This document shows, piece by piece, positions 27,583-36,258 of a stretch of DNA of 64,000 bases. The position numbers and the translations under genes were made by a program. The stretch's first letter is position 1; every line of letters begins with the position of its first letter. The DNA is from Planctomycetaceae bacterium (GTDB lineage: Bacteria; Planctomycetota; UBA1135; GCA-002686595): positions 248,001 to 312,000 of the forward strand of contig WYBT01000021.1 in assembly GCA_011525785.1 (NCBI GenBank), given 5' to 3'. The notes below the pieces were generated by a model. The model did not search any database. It worked only from the letters and a program-made list of their open reading frames with translations, and was not told the origin of the DNA.

Positions 27583-27715
27583 GAGCTGCGGCCTCGACCC
27601 GGCGCGCCGTCTGCGCCGCGCGTTGGCGCGCGCTCCGCTTGCGATCCCGCTCAAGTTCGCTCGACGCCTTGGCCGACCCGGCCGGAGTCCTTCCGCGCAG
27701 GGGAGCGTCGAGAGC

Positions 27716-28579
27716 ATGGGTCCGCACAGCCAACGTCCGCACACTTCATCCAACCCGCCGCAGCCGGTGTCGGGCTTCGCGCTCAGCGTGGTCGTTCCGG
27801 TCGGCGCCAACTGCGGCCTCTCGCCGCTCTTGACCGCCATTCGTTCGCTCGCGCGTGAGCAGCGCGGCAAGTGCGAGCTGGTGCTGGTCGACGATGCGAC
27901 GCCGGAGGGACTGGAGAGCTTGGTGCGCTGTTGGCGCGCGCAGTTCGACGGCGTTGCACTCGCGCGCCACGAGCTCGGCAAGGGACGCGGCGCCGCAGTG
28001 CGAACCGGCGTGCTCGCTGCGCGCGGCGAGTGGGTCGTGGTGGTCGAGCCCGACACGAGTGCGCCGGTGCAGGACGCGCACAAGCTCCTCACCTCGCTGC
28101 GCGCCGGCGCCGACGTGGCGCTGATCTCGCGCCGCCTGCCGGGCGCCGAGATGGGCCAGAAGCGCTCGTTCCTCGAGCGCGCCGCCGAGACCACGGTCTA
28201 CAAGCTCTCGCAACTGCTCGTTCCAACTGGCGTGTACGACTGCGCCTCGGGCCTGCAGGCCTACCGCTCGCGCTGCGGCAAGCAGATCGCGCAGCGCGCG
28301 AGCGTGTCGGGCGCGGCCTACGCCGTCGAGTGGCTCGGCATCGCGCAGAGCTTCGGCATGCAGATCGCGGAGAACCCTGTCAGCCACGTGCACACGGCGC
28401 TCGAAGGCCTGGAGCCGCAGGGCGCGTCGAGCCTGGGGATCCTGCGCGAGGCCTGGCGCACGCGCAAACGCCTGTCGAGCGACGATCACCTGCAGGCCAA
28501 GCCGGCCACGGAGCTGCTGTCTTCGACCTCGTTCCAGCGCCTCGACCGCGAGACGTTGGAAGCGCTACGCAAGCGCTAG
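27716..28579 (+). CDS. Family 2 glycosyltransferase
   Basis: 287 residues from the ATG at 27716, with AGGGGAG upstream; an earlier in-frame start at 27623 looks non-coding. The GT-A fold is recognisable: FALSVVVPVGANCGLSPLLT, the nucleotide-binding Asp pair in ELVLVDDATPEG, RGAAVRTGVLAARGEWVVVV and EPDTSAP as the DXD-like position. ALISRRLPGAEMG and YDCASGLQAYRSR follow, as in dolichol-phosphate-sugar-synthase-like or YkcC-like members. It lacks membrane helices. It converges with, and overlaps by 15 bases, the glycosyltransferase at 28565-29518. Sugar and acceptor unknown. Confidence 0.85.
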   Translation: MGPHSQRPHTSSNPPQPVSGFALSVVVPVGANCGLSPLLTAIRSLAREQRGKCELVLVDDATPEGLESLVRCWRAQFDGVALARHELGKGRGAAVRTGVLAARGEWVVVVEPDTSAPVQDAHKLLTSLRAGADVALISRRLPGAEMGQKRSFLERAAETTVYKLSQLLVPTGVYDCASGLQAYRSRCGKQIAQRASVSGAAYAVEWLGIAQSFGMQIAENPVSHVHTALEGLEPQGASSLGILREAWRTRKRLSSDDHLQAKPATELLSSTSFQRLDRETLEALRKR

Positions 28580-29518
28580 CGTCCGCAGGAGCTCGAGCCA
28601 GCTCGCGCGCTCGCGAGCGGGCTCGAACTGCGCGCGCAGCGCGGCGCACTCGTCCCTCAGGCGGGCGAAGAACTCGCCGTCGCGCTCGCAGCGCAGCATG
28701 AGCTCGGCCAGCGCGCGCTCGTCACCGACGGGGAAGTAGCCCCCGTAGCCCTCGCCCAACTGACCGAGCGAGCCCTCGATGCGCGTCGCCAGCACGACCG
28801 CGCCCGCCATCAGCGCCTCGGCGACCACGTTGGCGCCGCCCTCGGCGCGCGAGGTGAGCGCTAGCGCGTGCGCGCGCGAGAGGTGGGAAAGCGTCTGCGC
28901 CCGCGAGAGCGGACCGAGCCACAGGTAGCGCGGATTGCGCTGCATTTCGGCGCGCACGCGCGCTTCGTACTGCGGTTCGAGGCAGGCGCCGATGTGGGTC
29001 ACGTGCACGCGCGACTCGCGCGGGAGCAAGGCCGCGGCGCGCGCGGCGAGCAGCGGGTCCTTGACGGCGCGCAGATGGCCCACGACGCAAAGCTCGAACG
29101 CCTCCGGCGCGCGCTGGAGGCCGCTTCAATCCGGCGCGGACTGCTGGATCGCCCGGCACCTGCCGCGCAGCGCCTCCGGGAGGCGTTCGCACGCGAGCGG
29201 TTGAAGCGCGACGACGGCGTTCGACGCCGCGAGCACTCCGAGGGCGCGCGGGTCGCTCTGGAGTTCGCCGTAGATGTCGGTTCCGCTCAAGCCGATGAGC
29301 AGCGGCGCGCCCGGACGCTCGGCGAGCCAGCGCTCGGCAGACGGCGCGCTGCGCGAGGCGTGCAGCGCGATCAGCGCATCGGCGCTCTCGCCGCGCCATT
29401 CGTGCAGCACGCGCGTGCGGGCGCCGAGCTCGCGCAAGCGCTTGGCCCAGCGCAGCGCCGTGCTGCGATTGCCGTTGCGCCGAGCGGCGCCGGCGGGCGT
29501 GACGATCGCGATGCGCAT
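28565..29518 (-). pseudogene. senB-like: SenB-like (TIGR04348) glycosyltransferase interrupted by one in-frame TGA
   Basis: Two minus-strand open segments, 29126-29518 and 28565-29083, lie in the same reading frame and are separated only by a TGA at 29126-29128. Segment 1 starts MRIAIVTPAGAARRNGNRST and includes ALIALHASRSAPSAERWL and LLIGLSGTDIYGEL. Segment 2 includes VVGHLRAVKDPLLAARAA, VHVTHIGACLEP, LTSRAEGGANVVAEALMAG and GYFPVGDERALAELML. Together this is the whole TIGR04348 family, which I recall as SenB, the selenosugar synthase of selenoneine biosynthesis. The intervening codons (S-G-L-Q-R-A-P-E) are open. A single C-to-T change of CGA would explain the stop; readthrough or selenocysteine is possible but unsupported by a clear SECIS. 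No senA or senC homologue is in the window. Confidence 0.75.
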
Positions 29519-29536
29519 GCGGAGGGCGCGGGGTAC

Positions 29537-30562
29537 TCAGCCGCCGCGCGTGTGCATCTCCAGACGCGGGTCGGTTCGCAGTTCCGACGCGTCGAGCAGC
29601 GGTCCGCGCGCGCGCTCGTCGAGCCGCAGCTCGGCCCCGCGATCGGCGCGCGCACCCCACACCGAGGCGATGCGCGCCGCGATTTGTTCGGTGCTCGCGC
29701 CGCCGCGCAGCATGGCTTTCAAATCGATCCCCAAGCGCGCGTACAGGCACAGGTACCACGTACCGTCGGCCGTCAAGCGGCTGCGGTCGCACTTGGCGCA
29801 GAAGGGCGACGTGGTCGAGGCGATGACGCCGAACAGCGTGCCGTCACTGAGGCGGAAGCGCTCCGCCGGCGCAGACGAGTTCTCGTGCAGCTCCTCGATC
29901 GCGCCGTAGCGCTTGGAAAGTCGCCCGAGCAGCTCGGCGCGCGAGACGACCTTGTCCATGGACCAGTTCGTCGCGCCGCCGACGTCCATGTACTCGATGT
30001 AGCGCAGCTCGACCGCTCGCTCGCGCGCGAACTCGAGCAGCGCTTCGAGTTCGTGATCGTTGACGCCGCGCATGACGACCGTGTCGAGCTTCACACGACC
30101 AGCCCACAACGCCGCTGCCGCGTCGATGCCTGCGAGCACGTCACTCAGGCCCTTGCGGCGCGTGAGCTGGGCGAACACGGCCTCGTCGAGCGTGTCGAGG
30201 CTCACCGTCACGCGCTTGAGGCCCGCCTGCTTCAGCGCCGGCGCCTGCTGCGCCAGGAGCAAGCCGTTGGTCGTGAGCGCCAGATCTTGGATCGCGCTGC
30301 GCCGCGAGAGCTGTTCGACGAAACGCTCGAGTTCGCGCCGCAGGAGCGGCTCGCCGCCGGTGATGCGCACTTTGTCGACGCCCAACAGACAGAACGCATC
30401 GACGATGGCCGAGAGCTCGCCGAAACGCAGCACTTCCTCGCGCTCGAGCCAGCGGTACTCCTCCTGGGGCATGCAGTACGCGCAGCGCAAGTTGCAGCGA
30501 TCGGTGACCGACACGCGCAGGTTGCGCAGGGGTCGGTCGAACCTGTCGAGAATCGGAGACAT
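29537..30562 (-). CDS. moaA: GTP 3',8-cyclase MoaA
   Basis: 341 residues from the ATG at 30562 (a GTG one codon upstream is also possible). It makes the first intermediate of molybdopterin from GTP. The N-terminal radical SAM cluster is in VTDRCNLRCAYCMPQEEYRW, followed by VRITGGEPLLRREL and LTTNGLLLAQQAPALK. The C-terminal second iron-sulphur site shows SPFCAKCDRSRLTADG and YLCLYARLG, and the chain ends in the characteristic Gly-Gly (HTRGG). Divergent from the molybdoenzyme operon that starts at 30846, which needs this cofactor. A DNR/FNR-type palindrome in the shared 280-base region could serve both directions. Confidence 0.94.
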   Translation of the reverse strand: MSPILDRFDRPLRNLRVSVTDRCNLRCAYCMPQEEYRWLEREEVLRFGELSAIVDAFCLLGVDKVRITGGEPLLRRELERFVEQLSRRSAIQDLALTTNGLLLAQQAPALKQAGLKRVTVSLDTLDEAVFAQLTRRKGLSDVLAGIDAAAALWAGRVKLDTVVMRGVNDHELEALLEFARERAVELRYIEYMDVGGATNWSMDKVVSRAELLGRLSKRYGAIEELHENSSAPAERFRLSDGTLFGVIASTTSPFCAKCDRSRLTADGTWYLCLYARLGIDLKAMLRGGASTEQIAARIASVWGARADRGAELRLDERARGPLLDASELRTDPRLEMHTRGG

Positions 30563-30674
30563 CACGCAGCAGTATGCGCGCGATGACGACGGATCGATAG
30601 CCCGACTCTTGAGCGACGGGCTTGCGACAGGCGGTGTGCCCGGTGCTTGCGTGGACCAACGAGGTCAGCCGCTA

Positions 30675-30717
30675 TTGACCTCCGTCAAGGAGCTTCGCAC
30701 GCGGATTGCCGTAACTA
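30675..30717 (+). promoter_or_regulatory. FNR/DNR-type box and promoter for the nxr operon
   Basis: TTGACCTCCGTCAA (30675-30688) is a perfect TTGAC-N4-GTCAA palindrome of the FNR/DNR/FixK class. A TAACTA (30712-30717) has its centre 33 bases downstream, which puts the box near -42 of a start around 30724, the classic class II activator geometry. The nxrC start codon follows at 30846. The rest of the 280-base moaA-nxrC gap shows no gene. Confidence 0.65.
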
Positions 30718-30845
30718 GGTGTATGCAGATCAGCCGCCCCTGCGCAGGAAACAACGCGCGGACGCTCGCCGAGAGCGCAACGCCCGAAGCGGCTGCGCGC
30801 GGCGCAGACGGCCTGGGCCAACGCGACAACGAGTGGGAGGAACTC

Positions 30846-32468
30846 ATGCGGGGAATCGTCCGTGGATCTCTCGGATTGCTTTGGCTGGCGCTCGCGCTCG
30901 GCGCGGGCTGGAGCTGCGCCGGAGGCGGCCAGGTCAGCTCCACATCGAGCGCCGCGCCGACCACCGGGGTCGAGATGGGATCCGCGGCACGAGGCGCTGA
31001 GGTCTACGCGCAGCACTGCGCCGTGTGCCACGGCGTCCGTGGTCGCGGCGACGGCGCCTCGGCTTACCTTCTATCTCCGGCGCCGAGAGACTTCGGATCG
31101 ACGAAGTTCAGACTCGTCTCGACCGTGAACGGTGCGCCGACCGAGGCCGACCTCGTTCAGTCGATCCGCCGAGGCATGCCTGGGTCGGCCATGCCAGCCT
31201 GGGACTGGCTGCGGCCGTGCGATCAGCTCGCGGTGGCGCGGTACGTTCGCGAACTAGCCGTCGAAGGACGAGCTGACGACCTCCAGCGTCTGGCCCAGGA
31301 GGACGACGAGGAGTTGGCGCGAGAAGAGGCGCTCGAGATCGCAACTCGGGCGATGACTCCGGGCGCAGCCATCGAGATTCCCCCGGACTGTGAGGGCAAT
31401 GCGGTCGACCTCGCCGCTGGTCGGCGCTTCTTCGTCGAGAACTGCGCGCTGTGCCACGGTCTGGACGGAACCGGCAAGGGCGGCGCAGATCAGATCAACG
31501 AGGACGGCACGCCCGCATTTCCTCGCGACTTCACGGCTGGAATCCTCAAGGGCGGTGCGAGCCACGCAGACATCGTTCGTCGCATGGCGGTGGGGCTGCC
31601 GGGCAGCCCCATGCCGGCCACCGAGTTCAAGGACCCTGTTCTGGCCGCGCAGGTCTCGGCCTACGTGCGCAGCTTGATCAAGCCGGGCGTCCAAGAGCGA
31701 GTCGTACAGAATCGACGTTTGCTGAACGCCCGACGGATTGCTGGCAGGTCTCCGACTGAGCCTGCGGACCCGGCCTGGGGACAAGCGGAGGCGACTTGGC
31801 TGCCGCTGATGCCCCTGTGGTGGGGTGACGAGTTCCGACCCGAAGGCTGCGAGGTCCGCGTCCTGCACGATGGCCAGACGCTGTCGGTCAAGCTGAGCTG
31901 GGAGGACCGTGCAAGAGATGACGAGCTGCTTGCCCAGAATCTCTTCACCGACGCAGCAGCTCTGCAGTTCTGGCGTGGCGAGCAGCCGCCGCTGTTCACC
32001 ATGGGCGAGTCCGGACGGCCGGTGAACATCTGGCAGTGGCGCGCGGGTTGGGAGCTGGACCTCGAACGCGTTCGCGACGTCTCCGCGCGCTACCCGGCGA
32101 CACCGCCAGATATGTACGGCTTCACCGACCCCAAGAGCGCGCACCTCTACCTGACGGCGCGCGCTGCAGGCAATCCCATGGCCGCCAGCGAGCGTCGAGC
32201 TGCGGGCGAGATGCTCACGGCCGAGGGCTTCGGAACCCTCAAGCTGATCGCGGAGTCGGACGGAAAGCTCACTGCGCGAAGCGCGTGGAAGAGCGGCTAC
32301 TGGGATGTCGTCTTGACGCGGCCGCTCGCGGCTTGTTGCCCGGGTGAACTCCCGTTGACGCCAGGCGAAGCCCTGTTCATGGCCAGTGCTGTCTGGGATG
32401 GCGCGGCCAAGGACCGCAACGGTCAAAAGGCTGTCACCGTGTGGCACGTCTTGAATCTCGAGAAGTAG
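30846..32468 (+). CDS. nxrC: NxrC-like periplasmic dihaem cytochrome c with EbdC-type haem domain
   Basis: 540 residues; the ATG has GGAGGAA just upstream. The N-terminus IVRGSLGLLWLALALGAGWS with Cys-24 is a lipoprotein or signal sequence. Two c-type haem sites, CAVCHG (Cys58) and CALCHG (Cys200), each lie in a cytochrome c-fold unit with later GMPGSAMPAW and GLPGSPMPAT methionines as likely axial ligands. The C-terminal 230 residues (WWGDEFRPEGCEVRVLHDG, LQFWRGEQPPLFTMG, VNIWQWRAGWELDL) match the ethylbenzene-dehydrogenase gamma/DmsC-like haem-b-binding family. It is the predicted electron-transfer subunit of the molybdoenzyme encoded next door, moving electrons between NxrB and the respiratory chain. 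Anammox and Nitrospira NxrC have a similar plan. Confidence 0.85.
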   Translation: MRGIVRGSLGLLWLALALGAGWSCAGGGQVSSTSSAAPTTGVEMGSAARGAEVYAQHCAVCHGVRGRGDGASAYLLSPAPRDFGSTKFRLVSTVNGAPTEADLVQSIRRGMPGSAMPAWDWLRPCDQLAVARYVRELAVEGRADDLQRLAQEDDEELAREEALEIATRAMTPGAAIEIPPDCEGNAVDLAAGRRFFVENCALCHGLDGTGKGGADQINEDGTPAFPRDFTAGILKGGASHADIVRRMAVGLPGSPMPATEFKDPVLAAQVSAYVRSLIKPGVQERVVQNRRLLNARRIAGRSPTEPADPAWGQAEATWLPLMPLWWGDEFRPEGCEVRVLHDGQTLSVKLSWEDRARDDELLAQNLFTDAAALQFWRGEQPPLFTMGESGRPVNIWQWRAGWELDLERVRDVSARYPATPPDMYGFTDPKSAHLYLTARAAGNPMAASERRAAGEMLTAEGFGTLKLIAESDGKLTARSAWKSGYWDVVLTRPLAACCPGELPLTPGEALFMASAVWDGAAKDRNGQKAVTVWHVLNLEK

Positions 32469-32483
32469 GTCGAGGACACACTC

Positions 32484-35400
32484 ATGAGCACGAGTCGACG
32501 TGAATTCCTCTCGATGTTCGCCATGGGCGCATCGCTCGGCGCTGCCGCGTCAGCAAAGCCGGAGTCCTGGCTATGGCCGTTCGCAGCGATGGACATCCCC
32601 AACCCGCTGGCGGCGTATCCCACTCGCGACTGGGAGAAGATCTACCGGGATCAGTACGCCTACGACTCGAGCTTCACCTGGGTGTGTTCACCCAACGACA
32701 CGCACGCCTGCCGCGTCAAAGCGTATATGCGCAATGGCGTGATCGTGCGAATGGGCTCGGATTACACGTACCAGCACTACGCGGACCTGTACGGCAACAA
32801 GGCCACAGCCAACTGGAATCCGCGGCAGTGCGCGAAGGGCTACACGTTCCATCGAGTCGTGTACGCGCCGTATCGAATCAAGTACCCAATGGTTCGAGCG
32901 GGTTGGAAGCAGTGGGCGGACGACGGCTATCCGTACCTCGACGACAACCTCCGCAAGAAGTACCGCTTCTACGAGCGCGGACAAGACCGACACGTCCGGA
33001 TCACCTGGGACCAAGCGTTCAAGTACGTGGCCGGCGCCTATGTGGCCATCGCCAAGCACTACTCGGGGGAGCAGGGCGCCAAGCGTCTGGCCGACCAAGG
33101 TTACGAGCCCGAGATGATCGCCGAGACCAAGGGCGCGGGAACTCGCTGTCTGAAGTTCCGCGGCGGAATGGGGCTGCTCGGCGTGCTCGGCAAGTACGGA
33201 GCGTATCGCCTCGCCAATTCCATGGCGTTGCTCGACGTGAACGTTCGAGGCGTTGACGAGCATCATGCGCTCGCCGGCCGTCAGTGGTCGAACTACACCT
33301 GGCACGGCGACCAAGCCCCGGGCCACCCGTGGGTCCACGGACTCCAGGCCTCGGAGTGCGACTTCAACGACCTGCGTTCGTCCAAGCTGATCATCATGGA
33401 CGGCAAGAACCTGGTCGAGAACAAGATGACGGACTCGCACTGGTTCATCGAGTGCATGGAGCGCGGCGCAAAGATCGTCGTGATCGCGCCCGAGTACGGC
33501 GCGCCGTCGTCCAAGGCGGACTACCACGTCCCGATCCGACCCTCGACGGACGCGGCGCTGTTCCTCGGCATCACCAAGCTGATGATCGACAAGGGCTGGT
33601 ACGACGCCGACTTCGTCAAGCAGTTCACTGACTTCCCGTTGCTGGTGAGGACCGACACCGGACGGCGCCTGCGCGCCAGCGAGGTGATCGCCAACTATCG
33701 CTCCGCGCTGGGCGCGGACGGTCCGAGCATGAAGCTGCAGGGGCTGACCGCAGAGCAGCACGAGAAGCTGGGCGACTACGTGGTCTGGAACGAGGCCACT
33801 GGCCGTGTCGAAGCGATCACGCGCGATGAAGTCGGCAAGAAGCTGGCTGCCCGCGGGGTGAAGCCGGCGCTGGACAAGACGGTCGAGTTGCAGCTCCTCG
33901 ACGGCACGAGGGTCGAGTGCAGGACGCTGTGGGCGATGTACCAGGTTCACTTGGCCGACTACGACCTCGAGACGGTGCACCAGATCACGCACACGCCGAA
34001 GGCCTTGATCGAGCAACTCGCCAAGGACATCGCGACTTTCAAGCCGGTGGCCATCCACCAAGGCGAGGGAATCAATCACTGGTTCCACGCGACCGAAATG
34101 AACCGCGCGGCCTACCTGCCCTTGATGCTGACCGGGAACATCGGCAAACGCGGCGCGGGCTGCCACACCTGGGCCGGCAACTACAAGGCGGCGCTGTTCC
34201 AGGGCTCGCCGTGGACGGGACCGGGATTCAAGGGATGGGTCAACGAGGACCCGTTCCATCCCAACCTCGATCCCAACGCGCAAGGCAGGGATGTAGTCGC
34301 TCACGGCTATACGAAGGACGAAGAGCCGGCGTACTGGAACCACGGCGACCGCCCGTTGATCGTGGAGACACCCAAGCATGGGCGCGTGTGCCTGACTGGC
34401 CAGACGCACATGCCGACGCCGACCAAGGCGCTGTACTTCTGCAACGTGAACCTCTTCAACAACGCCAAGCATGCTTACGCGATGTTGAAGAACACCAATC
34501 CCCGCATCGACATGATAGTCACTGCGGAGATCCAGATGACCTCGAGCGTCGAGTACGCGGACGTCGTGCTCCCGGCCAACTCGTGGGTCGAGTTCCAGGA
34601 CATCGAAGTGACAGCGTCCTGCTCGAACCCCTTCCTCCAGATCTGGAAAGGCGGCATCAAGCCGCTCTACGACAGCAAAGACGACCTCACGATCCTCGCG
34701 GGAATCGCCAAGGCCATCGGCGACCAGGTCGGGGACCGACGCTTCTACGATTACTTCAAGTTCGAGCACGAAGGCAGACGTTCGATCTACTTGCAGCGCC
34801 TCCTCGACACCTGCACGACGACATCGGGCTACAAGCTCGAAGACATCATGGCCGGCAAGTATGGCGCACCCGGCGCGGCCCTGATGATGTTTCGCACCTA
34901 CCCCAGAATTCCCTTCTACGAGCAGGTGAACGACGACGAGCCGTTCTTCACGGACACGGGTCGCATGAACGCTTACGCCGACATCGACGAGGCGCTCGCG
35001 TGCGGGGAGAACTTTATCGTCCACCGCGAAGGTACGGAGGCTACGCCCTACCTGCCGAACGTGATCGTCAGCTCCAATCCTTGGATCAAGCCGGAAGACT
35101 ACGGGCTCCCGCTGGACTGCGAGCACTGGGACGAGCGGACCATTCGCAACGTCAAAATGCCCTGGAGTCAGGCCAAAGGAACCAAGAACTTCCTGTGGGA
35201 GAAGGGCTTCCAGTTCCTGTTCTTGACCCCGAAGACGCGCCACCGAGTGCACTCTCAATGGAGCGCCGTGGATTGGCACGCGATGTACGACTCGAACTTC
35301 GGGGACCCCTGGCGGCTCGACAAGCGCTCTCCGGGAGTGACCGAGCACCAGATGCACATCAATCCACAAGCCGCACGCGACTTGGGCATCGCCGACGGCG

Positions 35401-35930
35401 ACTACGTCTGGGTGGATGCCAATCCGGCCGACCGGCCGTACTACGGCGCCGATCCCAAGGACCCGTTCTACAAGGTCGCCAGGTGCATGGTGCGAGCCAT
35501 GTACAACCCGGCGTATCCCTACAACGTGGTCATGATGAAGCACGCACCGTACATTGCCACCGAGAAGAGCGTGAAGGCGCACGAGAGCCGTCCGGACGGG
35601 CGCGCGCTCAGCGAGGACACGGGTTACCAGGCGAACTTCCGCTACGGGTCGCAACAGAGCTTGACCCGCAACTGGCACATGCCGATGCACCAGACGGACT
35701 CGCTATTCCACAAGACGAAGGCGGCCACGAAGTTCATATTCGGCGGTGAAGCCGACAACCACGCCATCAACACAGTGCCCAAGGAAACCCTGGTGAAGAT
35801 CACTAAGGCCGAAGACGGCGGAATCGGCGGGGTAGGCGTCTGGAAAGTCGCCACGCTCGGTTACTCGCCTGGAGCGGAGAACGAGGCGATGAAGCGCTAC
35901 ATGGGCGGCGGGTTCGTGGAGCTCAGCTGA
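32484..35930 (+). CDS. nxrA: NxrA-like molybdopterin oxidoreductase (nitrite oxidoreductase/nitrate reductase alpha subunit)
   Basis: 1148 residues. The Tat signal STSRREFLSMFAMGASLGAA targets the periplasm. The FS0 iron-sulphur region is CSPNDTHAC (residues 68-76) with Cys116 in NWNPRQCAKGYTFHR. The molybdenum-ligand Asp is expected at residue 276 in NYTWHGDQAPGHPWVHG. These and VYAPYRIKYPMVRAGWKQWA, FRGGMGLLGVLGKYG and DFVKQFTDFPLLVRTDTG closely match the periplasmic NxrA clade of anammox bacteria and Nitrospira as I remember it, including the length of about 1148. The same DMSO-reductase type II branch also contains nitrate, chlorate and selenate reductases, so direction and substrate are inferred. 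Codon third positions look less GC-rich than in neighbouring genes, hinting at transfer. Confidence 0.88.
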   Translation: MSTSRREFLSMFAMGASLGAAASAKPESWLWPFAAMDIPNPLAAYPTRDWEKIYRDQYAYDSSFTWVCSPNDTHACRVKAYMRNGVIVRMGSDYTYQHYADLYGNKATANWNPRQCAKGYTFHRVVYAPYRIKYPMVRAGWKQWADDGYPYLDDNLRKKYRFYERGQDRHVRITWDQAFKYVAGAYVAIAKHYSGEQGAKRLADQGYEPEMIAETKGAGTRCLKFRGGMGLLGVLGKYGAYRLANSMALLDVNVRGVDEHHALAGRQWSNYTWHGDQAPGHPWVHGLQASECDFNDLRSSKLIIMDGKNLVENKMTDSHWFIECMERGAKIVVIAPEYGAPSSKADYHVPIRPSTDAALFLGITKLMIDKGWYDADFVKQFTDFPLLVRTDTGRRLRASEVIANYRSALGADGPSMKLQGLTAEQHEKLGDYVVWNEATGRVEAITRDEVGKKLAARGVKPALDKTVELQLLDGTRVECRTLWAMYQVHLADYDLETVHQITHTPKALIEQLAKDIATFKPVAIHQGEGINHWFHATEMNRAAYLPLMLTGNIGKRGAGCHTWAGNYKAALFQGSPWTGPGFKGWVNEDPFHPNLDPNAQGRDVVAHGYTKDEEPAYWNHGDRPLIVETPKHGRVCLTGQTHMPTPTKALYFCNVNLFNNAKHAYAMLKNTNPRIDMIVTAEIQMTSSVEYADVVLPANSWVEFQDIEVTASCSNPFLQIWKGGIKPLYDSKDDLTILAGIAKAIGDQVGDRRFYDYFKFEHEGRRSIYLQRLLDTCTTTSGYKLEDIMAGKYGAPGAALMMFRTYPRIPFYEQVNDDEPFFTDTGRMNAYADIDEALACGENFIVHREGTEATPYLPNVIVSSNPWIKPEDYGLPLDCEHWDERTIRNVKMPWSQAKGTKNFLWEKGFQFLFLTPKTRHRVHSQWSAVDWHAMYDSNFGDPWRLDKRSPGVTEHQMHINPQAARDLGIADGDYVWVDANPADRPYYGADPKDPFYKVARCMVRAMYNPAYPYNVVMMKHAPYIATEKSVKAHESRPDGRALSEDTGYQANFRYGSQQSLTRNWHMPMHQTDSLFHKTKAATKFIFGGEADNHAINTVPKETLVKITKAEDGGIGGVGVWKVATLGYSPGAENEAMKRYMGGGFVELS

Positions 35931-35939
35931 GGACCTGTC

Positions 35940-36242
35940 ATGCCGAAGAACGAACCTGATCACACCGACCCGCTCGAACTCACGGGAGTCGCCTTCGACG
36001 ACCCGACCGGTCAGAGCGTCCTGGTCATGGCCGAGTGCTTCGCCGACGAGTTCCTCCGTCTGGGGCATTCACCGGAAGACGTACTGACCCTGTTCCGCTC
36101 TCCCGAGCACCAGCTCGCGCACCTCGCTTGGCTGCAACTCGGAGAGGTCCAGATCTTTGCGATGGTGCAGGACATCGCACGCCGCAACGCAACCATCCGT
36201 GAGAGCCTGCTGCGCTCGCGGGCTGCACGAAAGTTCTCCTAG
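35940..36242 (+). CDS. Small protein of unknown function between nxrA and nxrB
   Basis: A 100-residue acidic protein starting nine bases after nxrA and ending 16 bases before nxrB. It starts MPKNEPDHTDPLELTGVAFD, is mostly helical by appearance, and contains VLVMAECFADEFLRLGHSPE and a basic C-terminus ending RSRAARKFS. It has a single Cys, no signal peptide and no metal motif. I do not recognise a family. Its place between the two catalytic-subunit genes suggests an assembly or maturation factor or a small structural subunit. The reading frame has normal codon use for the region and good spacing, so it is probably real. Confidence 0.75.
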   Translation: MPKNEPDHTDPLELTGVAFDDPTGQSVLVMAECFADEFLRLGHSPEDVLTLFRSPEHQLAHLAWLQLGEVQIFAMVQDIARRNATIRESLLRSRAARKFS

Positions 36243-36258
36243 CAAGGCGCTTTCCGCC

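Noticed and set aside
29126..29128. Selenocysteine codon in the SenB-like gene as a firm call
   Set aside because: No clear bacterial SECIS apical loop follows, the family is not known to me as a selenoprotein, and a simple CGA-to-TGA change explains it. Kept only as a possibility.
32688..35690. A 1000-codon open frame on the minus strand opposite nxrA
   Set aside because: High GC leaves antisense frames open. The plus strand encodes an unmistakable 1148-residue NxrA-like protein, while the antisense product is Arg/Val/His-rich low-complexity sequence with no family motif.
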